Below, piece by piece: positions 42,438-51,345 of a DNA stretch of 64,000 nt. A program made the translations under genes and the position numbers. Under the pieces are notes generated by a model that saw only the letters and a list, made by a program, of their open reading frames with translations, did no database searches and was not told the origin of the DNA. The DNA is from a virus. Position 1 is the stretch's first letter. Each line of letters begins with the position of its first letter. Location: the IMG/VR virus record IMGVR_UViG_3300020595_003017, positions 1 to 64,000 of that record. One strand, given 5' to 3'.

Positions 42438-43508
42438 ATGGGAAACAAAGCTGGAAACAGCCTTGTAAGTGATTTGCGCAGCGAATTAAACAAGGCAGCT
42501 AAAGAAAATATTGCATATGACTTGCATGGGGATAACCCAACAGACGTCAAGACTTGGATTTCCACCGGCTCAACGCTTTTGGATTATATTATTTCCAACC
42601 GCCGAGACGGGGGGATCCCTGTTGGCAAGCTCACCACGATTGCTGGTGAATCTGCTAGTGGCAAGAGTCTTGTTGTCACTCAGATCCTGGCCAACTGTCA
42701 GAAGATGGGAGGCGTTGCTGTTTATATTGATACGGAGAACGCAGCATCCCCAGATTTTATGGAACAACTAGGACTTGACACAAAGAACAACTTTATGTAT
42801 GTTCAACCTGGCACGATTGAAGAAGTGTTTGAAACTATTGAACGCCTCATCGGACTCATCAGGGAAAAAGCACCTGACCGCTTAGTCTGTATTGTGTGGG
42901 ACAGCGTTGCTGGAACCCCAGTCAAAGCCGAGGTAGAAGGGGACTATGATCCCAACAGTCGTATCGGTCTGACAGCCAAGGCACTAGCCAAAGGTATGCG
43001 GAAAGTAACGGAGACACTCGGCAAAGAGCAGATCGCCATGGTTTTCACCAACCAGTTGAAGACCAACATCGGCGTGATGTTTGGAGACAACCGAGTGGAG
43101 CCAGGTGGCAAGGCTCTACCCTATCATGCTTCCAGTCGTATCTGGCTGACCCAGCACAAGGGAAAAGCCAACGGTCAGATTCTAAACGAGAAGAAGCAGG
43201 TCATTGGTTTCCATACCAGTGCCAAGACGATGAAGTCTCGCTTCGGACCATCACCAAGGAGTTGTCAGTTTGATGTATTATTTGACCTTGCTAACGACCG
43301 TGTTGGCGTTGATGATGAAGGTTCCTGGCTTAGTGCTATCGCTGGCACGCCTGGCTGTATTCGCAGCGGCGCTTGGTATACTATCAATGTTGACGGGGAA
43401 GATAAAAAGTTCCAAAGTAAAGACTTTTCGAAGCTCTTAGAAGATAAGAAGTTTAAGGAAAGAGTTCTTGACATCCTAGAGGATGAGTGTAGAATAGGTA
43501 AGAAGTAG
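42438..43508 (+). CDS. uvsX: RecA/UvsX-family recombinase
   Basis: 356 residues. Walker A GESASGKS (about residue 70), an ATPase segment YIDTENAASPDF, Walker B LVCIVWDSVAG and loop region FTNQLKTNIGVMFGDNRVEP with PGGKALPYHASSRIW are RecA/UvsX landmarks. It forms filaments on ssDNA for strand exchange and recombination-dependent replication, consistent with the SSB gene upstream and the gp46/47 fusion at 1806. T4 UvsX is 391 aa. Confidence 0.93.
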   Translation: MGNKAGNSLVSDLRSELNKAAKENIAYDLHGDNPTDVKTWISTGSTLLDYIISNRRDGGIPVGKLTTIAGESASGKSLVVTQILANCQKMGGVAVYIDTENAASPDFMEQLGLDTKNNFMYVQPGTIEEVFETIERLIGLIREKAPDRLVCIVWDSVAGTPVKAEVEGDYDPNSRIGLTAKALAKGMRKVTETLGKEQIAMVFTNQLKTNIGVMFGDNRVEPGGKALPYHASSRIWLTQHKGKANGQILNEKKQVIGFHTSAKTMKSRFGPSPRSCQFDVLFDLANDRVGVDDEGSWLSAIAGTPGCIRSGAWYTINVDGEDKKFQSKDFSKLLEDKKFKERVLDILEDECRIGKK

Positions 43509-43532
43509 AGATACTACTCTTACGGAGACCCC

Positions 43533-44489
43533 ATGAAAAGATTGCTGATTATTGATGGACAAAATATGTTCATCCGTAACTATGTCATGTCCCCTCAGTT
43601 GGATATCAACGGAAATCCAATTGGGGGGCTGACTGGTTTTATGCGCTCCCTTCAGAAAGAAGTACGACGTGCCAAGCCTGACCGAGTGGTCATCTGCTGG
43701 GAGGGCCCAGGCGGTTCACAAAAACGCCGGGAGAAGAATAAGAATTATAAACTTGGGCGCAAGGCTCCTAAGCTCAATCGTGAGTATGAATTTGCCACAC
43801 CCGAAGCAGAGCGGGAAAATAAATACGAACAACTCATGCGACTAATTGAATATCTAGAAAACCTTCCAGTGCTCCAGATGTCGCTTGACAGTGTAGAGGC
43901 TGACGATATCATTGCCTGGTTGTGTCACTGTAACGAGTACGCCGAATGGCAGAAGATCATCGTATCTAACGACCAAGATTTTTTGCAGTTGTGTGACGAT
44001 AAAACTATCCTTCTACGACCGGGTAAAAACGAACAGGTTCTTAATAAGAACAAGGTCTTAGAGGAATATGGAATCCATCCTCGCAACTTTGCCTGGGCTC
44101 GTGCAGTTGTTGGAGATAAGTCTGACAACTTAGATGGTGTTAAAGGTCTTGGTCTAAAAACCATGGCTAAAAGATTTCCCTTCCTTTCGGAAAATAAAGA
44201 CTATGGCCTCGACGACATTATGTCGCACGCAAGAAATAATAAAAATAAAATTAAGGCATATCAAAATGTTGTTGATAATGAAGAAATTATCGCCCTAAAT
44301 TATGAGATTATGCAGCTATATATCTCTACCATATCACCGCAAGGAGTTAACAAACTCAAGTATGCGATTCAGAACGACGGGGTTGATCTAAATCGCACCA
44401 AAATTAGGACAATGCTTCTCAAGGATGGTATCGGTACTCTTAATATTGACGAACTTATGTTGATGCTAAACTCTCATAAAAAAGTTTGA
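43533..44489 (+). CDS. 5'-3' exonuclease / flap endonuclease
   Basis: 318 residues. Family motifs: LLIIDGQNMFIRNY (metal Asp), DRVVICWEGPGGSQKRRE, SVEADDIIAW, IIVSNDQDFLQLC and GDKSDNLDGVKGLGLKTM (helix-hairpin-helix). These are the acidic clusters and H3TH of T4 RNase H and Pol I 5' nuclease domains. It removes RNA primers and 5' flaps. The separate gene complements the mini Pol A, which lacks this domain. Confidence 0.92.
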   Translation: MKRLLIIDGQNMFIRNYVMSPQLDINGNPIGGLTGFMRSLQKEVRRAKPDRVVICWEGPGGSQKRREKNKNYKLGRKAPKLNREYEFATPEAERENKYEQLMRLIEYLENLPVLQMSLDSVEADDIIAWLCHCNEYAEWQKIIVSNDQDFLQLCDDKTILLRPGKNEQVLNKNKVLEEYGIHPRNFAWARAVVGDKSDNLDGVKGLGLKTMAKRFPFLSENKDYGLDDIMSHARNNKNKIKAYQNVVDNEEIIALNYEIMQLYISTISPQGVNKLKYAIQNDGVDLNRTKIRTMLLKDGIGTLNIDELMLMLNSHKKV

Positions 44490-44543
44490 GAGCAGCCTTC
44501 ACATTTTCGTTAGATGAGTTATAGTAAGGAACAAGGAATACAA

Positions 44544-46031
44544 ATGCCCGAACAACAGTACGACACATTCAGCAAGTTCGGAAAGTCGTTCCAAGAAAAA
44601 TTAGTAAAGACAGTCCTCTTTGATCGCAATTTTGCGAATCAGATGGAAGAGGTATTGGATACCAGTTATCTAGAACTAAAGTATCTTCAGGTTTTTGTAG
44701 ACCTGATGTTCCAACATAAGCAGTCCTATCCGCACCCAACCTATGAAGCAATGGTTTCAGTTGTGCGTACACAGACCGAAGATTACTCAGATAGTATTAT
44801 TAAACAAGTCATTGAGTTTATGGCTCGCATCAAGAGCAATGCTATTGGTGATGACGACGAAGAATACGTCAAGGAAAAGTCCTTAGACTTTTGCAAGAAG
44901 CAGAAATTAAAAGAAGCCATCCTTAAGTCCGTTGACCTTCTCCAGTCCCAGAGCTTTGATCAGATCCAAAAGGTTATCAACGAAGCTATGAATCTTGGAG
45001 CCGATAATAACCATGGACATGACTGGCACAAGGACGTTCTTGATCGCTTTGAGCTAAAGATGCGCAATCCTGTTTCTACCCAGTGGGACGAGATTGATAT
45101 GATTACTAAGGGTGGGCTTGGTAAGCGTGAGCTTGGCGTGGTGGTTGCTCCAACTGGCGCAGGTAAATCCATGGCTCTTGCTCACCTGGGTGCTCATGCA
45201 GTGATTAAAGGCAAGACCGTGGTCCATTATACGCTGGAGCTTGCCGACACCGTAGTTGGCCAACGCTACGATTCCTGTATTACAGGCATTGATTTAAAGA
45301 ATTTGATGTCTATGAAAGATTCCATCTTGGGGGTGATTGAGCACATCCCTGGGCAACTCATTATCAAAGAGTATCCAACCAAGTCAGCATCCACTCGTAC
45401 AATCTCAACGCACCTAGAGAAACTAAAGCAAAAGGGTATCAACCCTGATATGATTATCGTGGACTATGCTGATCTTTTGAAACCAACAGCCTCCGGGTTC
45501 AAGACCCAGGAGCTACGCCACAGTCTTGGAAACATCTATGAAGAACTTCGAGCCATTGGCCAAGTTTGGGATATCCCAGTGTGGACAGCATCGCAGACGA
45601 ATCGCAGTGGATTGAACGCCGAGGTTATCACGATGGAGTCCATCAGTGAAGCATTTAGCAAGTGCTTTGTAGCTGACTTTATCTGTTCCATCTCCCGCAC
45701 GGTTGAGGATAAGACCGAGAACAAAGGTCGCATGTTTGTGGCCAAAAACCGTAACGGTGTTGATGGCATTGTTTACCCAATGGAGATTGATACAGCCAAG
45801 GTTCATCTGCGAGTGCTCCCACCTGACGAGCACTCGACAATAGATGCTGTGGTGATGAAGACCAAACAAGAACAAGATGAACACCTACGCAAGAAGTATC
45901 AGAAGTTTAAAGAAGAGCGCCGCAAACAACAAGCGGACGATAAAAAAAAAGTGAATGAAGAGAAGAGCCTTAAAAATGAGTTACAAGATTTAGCAAAAAA
46001 AATAAAATCTGAGGAGCAAGAAGCAGTATGA
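44544..46031 (+). CDS. Replicative DNA helicase, DnaB/gp41 type
   Basis: 495 residues from ATG 44544, chosen because AAGGAACAAGGA precedes it; ATG 44514 lacks a binding site. RecA-like core: GGLGKRELGVVVAPTGAGKS (Walker A about 202-209), HYTLELADTVVGQRYDS, MIIVDYADLLKP (Walker B) and WTASQTNRSG. The helical N-terminal domain is small. The C-terminal 70 residues are Lys/Glu-rich. It should unwind DNA ahead of the polymerase. No primase domain or gene is recognised in the window. Confidence 0.9.
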   Translation: MPEQQYDTFSKFGKSFQEKLVKTVLFDRNFANQMEEVLDTSYLELKYLQVFVDLMFQHKQSYPHPTYEAMVSVVRTQTEDYSDSIIKQVIEFMARIKSNAIGDDDEEYVKEKSLDFCKKQKLKEAILKSVDLLQSQSFDQIQKVINEAMNLGADNNHGHDWHKDVLDRFELKMRNPVSTQWDEIDMITKGGLGKRELGVVVAPTGAGKSMALAHLGAHAVIKGKTVVHYTLELADTVVGQRYDSCITGIDLKNLMSMKDSILGVIEHIPGQLIIKEYPTKSASTRTISTHLEKLKQKGINPDMIIVDYADLLKPTASGFKTQELRHSLGNIYEELRAIGQVWDIPVWTASQTNRSGLNAEVITMESISEAFSKCFVADFICSISRTVEDKTENKGRMFVAKNRNGVDGIVYPMEIDTAKVHLRVLPPDEHSTIDAVVMKTKQEQDEHLRKKYQKFKEERRKQQADDKKKVNEEKSLKNELQDLAKKIKSEEQEAV

Positions 46032-47899
46032 AAGATCAAGAAATTTCAACCAGGATATTATCCGATATCACAGTGTACATGAAGTATGCCCGTTATTTGC
46101 CTGAGTTAAAGCGTCGAGAAACTTGGGAGGAACTTGTTGCTCGTAATATGGAAATGCATATGAAGAAGTACCCAAATCTCAAGCAAGAGATTAAGGATAA
46201 CTACCAATTCGTATATGATAAAAAGGTTCTCCCATCGATGCGATCCATGCAGTTCGCAGGGAAACCTATTGAAATCTCTCCTAACCGTGTGTTTAATTGC
46301 GCTTATGCTCCCGTGGATGACTGGCGTGTATTCGGCGAGATTATGTTTTTGTTACTTGGTGGAACTGGTGTCGGTTACTCGGTCCAACAACATCATGTTG
46401 ATGAATTGCCAGAGATCCGTAAACCTAATCCCAACAGAACTCGGAGGTATTTAGTAAATGATAGTATTGAAGGATGGGCTGATGCCGTCAAGTATCTTAT
46501 CCGTAGTTACTTCTTCGGTGGCTCACGGCTACGATTTGATTATAGCGATATTCGCCCTAAGGGTGCTCGCCTTGTAACGTCTGGCGGCAAAGCCCCAGGA
46601 CCCCAACCACTGAAAGAGTGCTTGGTCAAAGTGGAAGGTGTTTTAACTGAGAAGAGTGATGGTGAAAAACTGTCGGCCATTGAAGTGCATGACATCGTTT
46701 GCCATATTGCCGACGCTGTTTTGGCTGGAGGCATTCGCCGTGCTGCTCTCATCTCTCTTTTTTCCGCAGATGATAAAGAGATGATTGCTTGCAAGTCTGG
46801 CAACTGGTGGGAGACTAATTCACAGCGAGGACGAGCCAACAACTCCGCTGTGCTTTTGCGGCACAAAGTAACAAAAGAATTCTTCTTAGATTTGTGGAAG
46901 CGAGTGGAAGCATCCAATGCCGGCGAGCCTGGTATCTACCTGTCCAACGATAAGGACTGGGGAACCAACCCGTGCTGCGAGATTGGGCTGCGACCATTTC
47001 AGTTTTGCAACCTGACTGAAGTCAATGTCAGTAATATTGCTGGACAGAATGATCTAGAAGAACGAGTGAGAGCCGCATCTTTTATCGGCACACTCCAAGC
47101 TGGCTACACAGACTTTCATTATCTCCGTCCAGTTTGGCAGCGGACCACCGAGAAGGACGCCCTTATTGGTGTGTCTATGACTGGTATCGCTTCCGGTCGT
47201 GTGCTTCAAGATGACATTAGTTTGACGGATGCTGCCAACGTAGTGAAAGAGGAAAATGTTCGTGTTGCAGATATGATTGGAATCAATCACGCAGCCCGCA
47301 CAACCTGTGTTAAGCCTGCTGGAACCACCAGCTTGACCCTAGGAACTTCCAGTGGTATTCACGCCTGGCACAATGATTATTATATCCGCCGAATTAGAGT
47401 TGGCAAAAATGAGCCAATTTATTGGCACCTTGCTGTCAACCACCCTGATCTGGTTGAGGATGAGTACTTCCGCCCACATGATACAGCCGTAATATCAGTG
47501 CCCCAGCGGGCACCCGAAGGTTCTATTTTGCGTGATGAAAGTGCGTTTCAGCTTTTGCGTCGGGTAAAGAAGATTACCAAAGAATGGATTAACCCTGGCA
47601 AACGCTCTGGACAGAACGGCCACAATGTCTCTGCGACTGTATCTTTACATGAAAATGAGTGGACTGATGCTGGCGAATGGATGTGGGATAACCGTAACTC
47701 ATACAACGGATTGGCTGTTCTTCCGTACAACGGTGGAACTTATCAACAAGCACCGTTTGAGGACTGTTCGAAAGAAAAATACGAAGCCATGTTATCGGCT
47801 CTTGAAAACGTTGACCTCACAAAGATTATTGAAGAGGATGACAACACCGATCTCAAAGGCGAGGCTGCTTGTGCCGGGGGTGCGTGTGAAATTACTTAA
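46028..47899 (+). CDS. nrdJ: Class II (adenosylcobalamin) ribonucleotide reductase
   Basis: 623 residues, starting in an ATGA overlap with the helicase gene. Key features: SPNRVFNCAYAPVDD (redox Cys), LLLGGTGVGYSVQ, NPCCEIGLRPFQFCNLTEVN (radical Cys, Asn and Glu), KPAGTTSLTLGTSSGIHAW and a C-terminal CAGGACEIT Cys pair for re-reduction. It is most like monomeric B12-dependent reductases (739 aa in Lactobacillus), which act on nucleotides without a separate small subunit; no nrdB-like gene is nearby. It would free deoxynucleotide supply from oxygen and from host NrdAB, but needs host cobalamin. Confidence 0.9.
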   Translation: MKDQEISTRILSDITVYMKYARYLPELKRRETWEELVARNMEMHMKKYPNLKQEIKDNYQFVYDKKVLPSMRSMQFAGKPIEISPNRVFNCAYAPVDDWRVFGEIMFLLLGGTGVGYSVQQHHVDELPEIRKPNPNRTRRYLVNDSIEGWADAVKYLIRSYFFGGSRLRFDYSDIRPKGARLVTSGGKAPGPQPLKECLVKVEGVLTEKSDGEKLSAIEVHDIVCHIADAVLAGGIRRAALISLFSADDKEMIACKSGNWWETNSQRGRANNSAVLLRHKVTKEFFLDLWKRVEASNAGEPGIYLSNDKDWGTNPCCEIGLRPFQFCNLTEVNVSNIAGQNDLEERVRAASFIGTLQAGYTDFHYLRPVWQRTTEKDALIGVSMTGIASGRVLQDDISLTDAANVVKEENVRVADMIGINHAARTTCVKPAGTTSLTLGTSSGIHAWHNDYYIRRIRVGKNEPIYWHLAVNHPDLVEDEYFRPHDTAVISVPQRAPEGSILRDESAFQLLRRVKKITKEWINPGKRSGQNGHNVSATVSLHENEWTDAGEWMWDNRNSYNGLAVLPYNGGTYQQAPFEDCSKEKYEAMLSALENVDLTKIIEEDDNTDLKGEAACAGGACEIT

Positions 47900-47919
47900 A
47901 GGGAAACAAAAACTATAAT
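47892..47919 (+). promoter_or_regulatory. Sigma70-type promoter at end of RNR gene
   Basis: TTACTT (47892-47897), 16 bp, TATAAT (47914-47919), 27 bp before ATG 47947, which has AGGAAAGGAG. The -35 overlaps the RNR stop. Confidence 0.55.
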
Positions 47920-47946
47920 ATAATATAAAGAGGAAAGGAGTCTAAC

Positions 47947-48180
47947 ATGGCTACTCTAAACTTTATTATGCCCCGTGAGCTACAAGAAGGATTTTGTAAT
48001 CGAGAGGCGAAACAAAACAAGGTGAAACATGCGTGGGTTCCCTCTGGGCAGACCCGTGCTATCTTTGGCGACCAGATAGCGATCGAGTGTTATTGTAAAC
48101 ATTGTAATAAACGAGAATGGACCCAGACTTCTCGCTTTGAGTTTGAAATGCTACAGGATTATTGGGAGGAATTAAGATGA
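47947..48180 (+). CDS. Small Cys-rich protein, 77 aa
   Basis: Contains Cys in EGFCNREAKQ and a compact IECYCKHCNKREW site, so probably binds zinc. The C-terminus is helical and aromatic (FEFEMLQDYWEELR). The stop overlaps the start of the GroES-like gene (ATGA). Function unknown. Confidence 0.7.
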   Translation: MATLNFIMPRELQEGFCNREAKQNKVKHAWVPSGQTRAIFGDQIAIECYCKHCNKREWTQTSRFEFEMLQDYWEELR

Positions 48181-48428
48181 AACCTTTAAATCGCAGACTA
48201 CTTATTGAAATAATCGAGGAGGATCCACAACAGGGTGCGTTCTTTGTACCTACAGAGGAGAAGGTTGAAGACTTCTTACCGGCTAAAGTATTGGACTGCG
48301 CTGACGATTGCGCAAAAGACTTAACCGGAAAGACAGTTGTCATCCACGCTTTTGGTAGAGAGGAAGTAACCGTTAAAGGTAAAAGATATACTTTTATTGG
48401 TGAAAGTCATCTGATCTGTGTGGAGTAA
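48177..48428 (+). CDS. GroES-like co-chaperonin, 83 aa
   Basis: The pattern follows Cpn10: N-terminal MKPLNRRLLIEIIEEDP, a mobile-loop-like QQGAFFVPTEEKVEDF with hydrophobic FFVP, then AKVLDCADDCAKDLTGKTVV and C-terminal VKGKRYTFIGESHLICV. Bacterial GroES is about 97 aa. T4 supplies gp31, which replaces GroES to fold gp23; this protein could do the same for the capsid encoded at 18959. Identification rests on order of strands and the loop, not on high identity. Confidence 0.65.
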   Translation: MKPLNRRLLIEIIEEDPQQGAFFVPTEEKVEDFLPAKVLDCADDCAKDLTGKTVVIHAFGREEVTVKGKRYTFIGESHLICVE

Positions 48429-48431
48429 TGT

Positions 48432-49130
48432 ATGAAAAAGATTTTGAGCGAGTGGAAGAAGTTTTTGAATGAGTCTGGTTTCAATAGGATTAGAAATATT
48501 CTTCAAGGCAAGGTGGCCTCGGTAAACACCATAGGCTTCATGACTGGTGAGAATCCTATGGCGCAAAAGCTATCTCGCAAACAGAATCAAAAACTAAACA
48601 AAGAGTTGATGGCATTCATGCGAGAGCGAGGCTATGGACCTATCCGCATCAAAGGACGCTTTGGAAACAAGGAGCGGTCACTAATGATTCCCAACATTAC
48701 TAGAGAAGACATGGTAGAGGCTGGGCAATATTTCAACCAAGAATCTGTTATCTGGGGAGAAAAGACAGGCGAAGATAAATTTGTCTTCGAATATATTGAA
48801 GGTAACAAGACCTTACAGAAAAGAGACGCTGTTCTGTTTGACGATGAGGTACAGGCTCGTGAAGATTTCTTTTCCCAAGAGAGGCAATCAGCCGGCCGTA
48901 AGTTTTTTATTCCGTTCTTTGATGAGCAGTATGAGATGGAAGAGGGTTTTGAATATGATTACGACTTACCCAGTCTAAACGAAACCCAACGGGAACAGAA
49001 CAAAGAACTAATCAAAGAAATAAATGAGCGAGTTAAAAACACTTTAGATACTAATCGAACACCAAAGTCTCGCTGGCACCATCGTCAAATATTGAAAATT
49101 AATCTTCGGGAACTAAAAAATAAATTATGA
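48432..49130 (+). CDS. DUF3293-like protein with N-terminal tag, 232 aa
   Basis: N-terminus MKKILSEWKKFLNESG is a short amphipathic helix of the kind that may target head proteins. Residues 35-100 (GFMTGENPMAQKLSRKQNQK, LNKELMAFMRERGYGPIRIK, then EAGQYFNQESVIWG) resemble the DUF3293 pattern, in which T-x-x-N-P, a gly-aromatic strand and Q-x-[AS]-V-[IV]-W recur. The C-terminal third is charged. The family has no established function. Confidence 0.7.
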   Translation: MKKILSEWKKFLNESGFNRIRNILQGKVASVNTIGFMTGENPMAQKLSRKQNQKLNKELMAFMRERGYGPIRIKGRFGNKERSLMIPNITREDMVEAGQYFNQESVIWGEKTGEDKFVFEYIEGNKTLQKRDAVLFDDEVQAREDFFSQERQSAGRKFFIPFFDEQYEMEEGFEYDYDLPSLNETQREQNKELIKEINERVKNTLDTNRTPKSRWHHRQILKINLRELKNKL

Positions 49131-49627
49131 ATTCATTAGTTGAAAAGTTTAAGGACTTTATTACAGAGCAGCGTGCTCGTAAAGATCAGTTTGACCGGAA
49201 CGGTCTCATTAAGTTGTTTCACTATTCTCGCCCCGATGTAGAAAGCCTGATGCTGGACCCAGAATTCGGCGCTCAATCCTATTCCAGAAATGATTATATT
49301 GTTTCAGACGTTCCGAGAGTTTTCTTTTATGTAGACCCGAATGACAAAGAAAGATATTTCTATGGAGCAAACTTATTTACTGTTGACGTTCCGACAAATA
49401 AGGTGTATGATCTTACGGCAGATAAAGAAGGATATATTGAAAAGGTAAGACACCCTATATATGGTCTAAGAGATCGTGAGGAGTGGAACACCCTGTTAGA
49501 AACGATCAGAGAAGATTACGATGGTGTTTTTTATGACACAGGAAACCTTAAAATAGTAACTTGGTTTTACCCCATTGAGGTAAACCGCATATCATCAGAA
49601 GAACAAGCCCGACTTGAGGGCAGATAA
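49127..49627 (+). CDS. Tagged protein, possible ADP-ribosyltransferase fold
   Basis: 166 residues in an ATGA overlap. N-terminus MNSLVEKFKDFITEQ resembles the tag of the preceding gene. Then GLIKLFHYSRPDVESLMLDP and PRVFFYVDPNDKERYFYGAN, with DYDGVFYDTGNLKIVTWFYP at the end. An initial [LF]-x-H-Y-S strand, a DP-x-F-G turn and a late D-G-V-F-Y strand are reminiscent of ADP-ribosyltransferase-like proteins. T4 injects such an enzyme (Alt) with its DNA, so a tagged, packaged ART would be a sensible design. This is speculative. Confidence 0.55.
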   Translation: MNSLVEKFKDFITEQRARKDQFDRNGLIKLFHYSRPDVESLMLDPEFGAQSYSRNDYIVSDVPRVFFYVDPNDKERYFYGANLFTVDVPTNKVYDLTADKEGYIEKVRHPIYGLRDREEWNTLLETIREDYDGVFYDTGNLKIVTWFYPIEVNRISSEEQARLEGR

Positions 49628-49642
49628 AGAAAGGTATAAAAA

Positions 49643-50605
49643 ATGAAAAGAACCGCTGAGTGCATTACCCCGCACCATCCTGATAAGATTTGTGATAGGG
49701 TATCAGACGCTGTTTTGGACGAGTGTCTCAGGCAAGATCCTAATTCTAGGGTTGCTATTGAGACCATGGGAGGACATCGAAAGATTGTCGTGATGGGCGA
49801 AATTACCACAGACGCTGAATTGGATATCCCCAGGATTGTAAAAAGTGTCTATGATGATGTTGATGAAATAGATGTCCACGTTGTCAAGCAGAGTAATTTT
49901 ATTTCTCAAGGAGTGGATACCGGCGGTGCTGGTGACCAGGGTATCATGGTAGGTTATGCCTGCGATGATAATCAGCAGATGATCCCGCAAGAGCTTTATC
50001 TTGCTCGGCAGTTATGCCAACTACTTTATGAAGACTATCCCTATGACGGTAAGACTCAGGTAACTTTAGATGATGGCGTTATTACTGCTGTCGTGGCAAG
50101 TTTTCAAAAGACTTCAGGCTTAGAGCTTTATAACCGGGTGGAAGAGTGGCTCGACGATCAAGGGTATAAGAACCCATCTGGCTCCGTTGAGATTCATTGC
50201 AACCCAGCGGGCGATTGGGAAGTCGGCGGCTTTGATGCAGACACAGGACTGACCGGTCGCAAATTGGTTGTTGATAATTATGGCCCTAGGGTCCCAATTG
50301 GCGGCGGTGCCTTCTCCGGCAAAGACCCTAGTAAGGTTGATCGCTCGGCAGCTTATATGGCTCGCCGCATTGCAGTTGACTATCTAAATAATCACGACGC
50401 TAAAGAAGTTTATGTTTACCTTGCTTATGCGATTGGGCACCCGGCACCTGTTCAAGCCACAGCTATCGTGGACGGACAGCATCATGATGTCGAGGGCTAT
50501 GACTTAACACCCAATGGTATCTCAGAATTGTTACAGTTACGAGAGCCAAAGTATCGCCAGACAGCCGGCTGGGGTCACTTTGGAAACGGTTTTCTCTGGG
50601 GCTAA
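49643..50605 (+). CDS. metK: S-adenosylmethionine synthetase
   Basis: 320 residues (cellular MetK about 384). Signature parts: ECITPHHPDKICDRVSDAVL (ATP and metal site), GAGDQGIMVGYA (95-106), GGGAFSGKDPSKVDRSAAYM (phosphate-binding loop) and YLAYAIGHPAPV. All catalytic boxes are there. The enzyme makes SAM from Met and ATP, presumably to support methylation of phage DNA or RNA; no methyltransferase gene is seen in this window. It replaces no obvious T4 gene. Confidence 0.93.
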   Translation: MKRTAECITPHHPDKICDRVSDAVLDECLRQDPNSRVAIETMGGHRKIVVMGEITTDAELDIPRIVKSVYDDVDEIDVHVVKQSNFISQGVDTGGAGDQGIMVGYACDDNQQMIPQELYLARQLCQLLYEDYPYDGKTQVTLDDGVITAVVASFQKTSGLELYNRVEEWLDDQGYKNPSGSVEIHCNPAGDWEVGGFDADTGLTGRKLVVDNYGPRVPIGGGAFSGKDPSKVDRSAAYMARRIAVDYLNNHDAKEVYVYLAYAIGHPAPVQATAIVDGQHHDVEGYDLTPNGISELLQLREPKYRQTAGWGHFGNGFLWG

Positions 50606-50629
50606 TAACATCTTATGGGAGACGCAAAG

Positions 50630-50989
50630 ATGAGCGAAGAACAGAAAACAGTTAACACAGTTGCTGACGACTTGATTCCTAAGCCACCACCAAAGTTGGC
50701 ACCAAGAGGAATTACCAGTTTTACCGTATACCGCCAACACGACGAGACAGGAGTTTCGGGTGACGGTGTTGTTATTGAGGGAGTTGTCATGGCCACGGGT
50801 CAATGTGTTGTACATTGGCTTTACCCTCCACCCCGTGGTGGTATCGCTATCTTTGACAGTATGAGTGATTTTGTTAAGGTTCATATTGAACCACACCCAG
50901 CCAATCAAACCATCATCACTTATCAGGACGGACACAAAGATGTGTACGGGCACAAGCCTGATGAAGATAAAGAGGAAGAAGAAAAATAA
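50630..50989 (+). CDS. Conserved small protein, 119 aa
   Basis: ATG 50630 follows GGGAG at 8-nt spacing; ATG 50615 lacks a binding site. Core FTVYRQHDETGVSGDGVVIE and GVVMATGQCVVHWLYPPPRG, then FDSMSDFVKVHI, is a beta-rich module that I have seen in many unrelated phages without known function. The acidic tail ends DEDKEEEEK. It follows metK and precedes a strong terminator. Confidence 0.75.
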   Translation: MSEEQKTVNTVADDLIPKPPPKLAPRGITSFTVYRQHDETGVSGDGVVIEGVVMATGQCVVHWLYPPPRGGIAIFDSMSDFVKVHIEPHPANQTIITYQDGHKDVYGHKPDEDKEEEEK

Positions 50990-51033
50990 TACTTCTATTT
51001 AAAACAATTGGAGATCCCCACATGCTGGGTGGA

Positions 51034-51066
51034 GAGCAGGGCGGCTGGTGCCCTGCTCATTTTTTT
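51034..51066 (+). terminator. Strong Rho-independent terminator
   Basis: GAGCAGGGC (51034-51042) pairs perfectly with GCCCTGCTC (51050-51058), loop 7 nt, followed by A and seven T (51060-51066). It closes the replication/metK operon. A new promoter begins two bases later. Confidence 0.93.
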
Positions 51067-51067
51067 C

Positions 51068-51095
51068 TTGAACAATTTAGAATCTCTGCTATAAT
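51068..51095 (+). promoter_or_regulatory. Sigma70-type promoter before GDLV gene and dnaE
   Basis: TTGAAC (51068-51073), 16 bp, TATAAT (51090-51095), followed by GAAGAGGAGAGAG before ATG 51120. Same architecture and leader as promoters at 55619, 56928 and 57341. Confidence 0.8.
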
Positions 51096-51119
51096 ATACA
51101 TATAGAAGAGGAGAGAGAA

Positions 51120-51332
51120 ATGAAAGTCGGAGATCTTGTCAAGTTCACCAATCGCAGTCACAGCCTTTATCACAAGTATTCCAAGGGTGTAGGTCTTGTT
51201 ACAGAGATTGATCACATTGCTAAATACAACAGAGGCTCCCGCCAAGAATATCTTGGAGCTAAGGTCACAGTCCAGTTCCCAGAACTAGACAAACCATCAG
51301 TCGTTACAGAATTTTCACTACAAGTAATTTAA
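51120..51332 (+). CDS. GDLV-family small protein, 70 aa
   Basis: MKVGDLVKFTNRSHSLYHKY, then GVGLVTEIDHI and KVTVQFPELDKPSVV: GDLV box, GLV strand and V-x-F strand as in the cluster at 55.6-59 kb. First gene after the terminator-promoter pair and 13 bp before dnaE. Predicted small SH3/KOW-like barrel; function unknown. Confidence 0.8.
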   Translation: MKVGDLVKFTNRSHSLYHKYSKGVGLVTEIDHIAKYNRGSRQEYLGAKVTVQFPELDKPSVVTEFSLQVI

Positions 51333-51345
51333 AGGAAGGTAGTCA

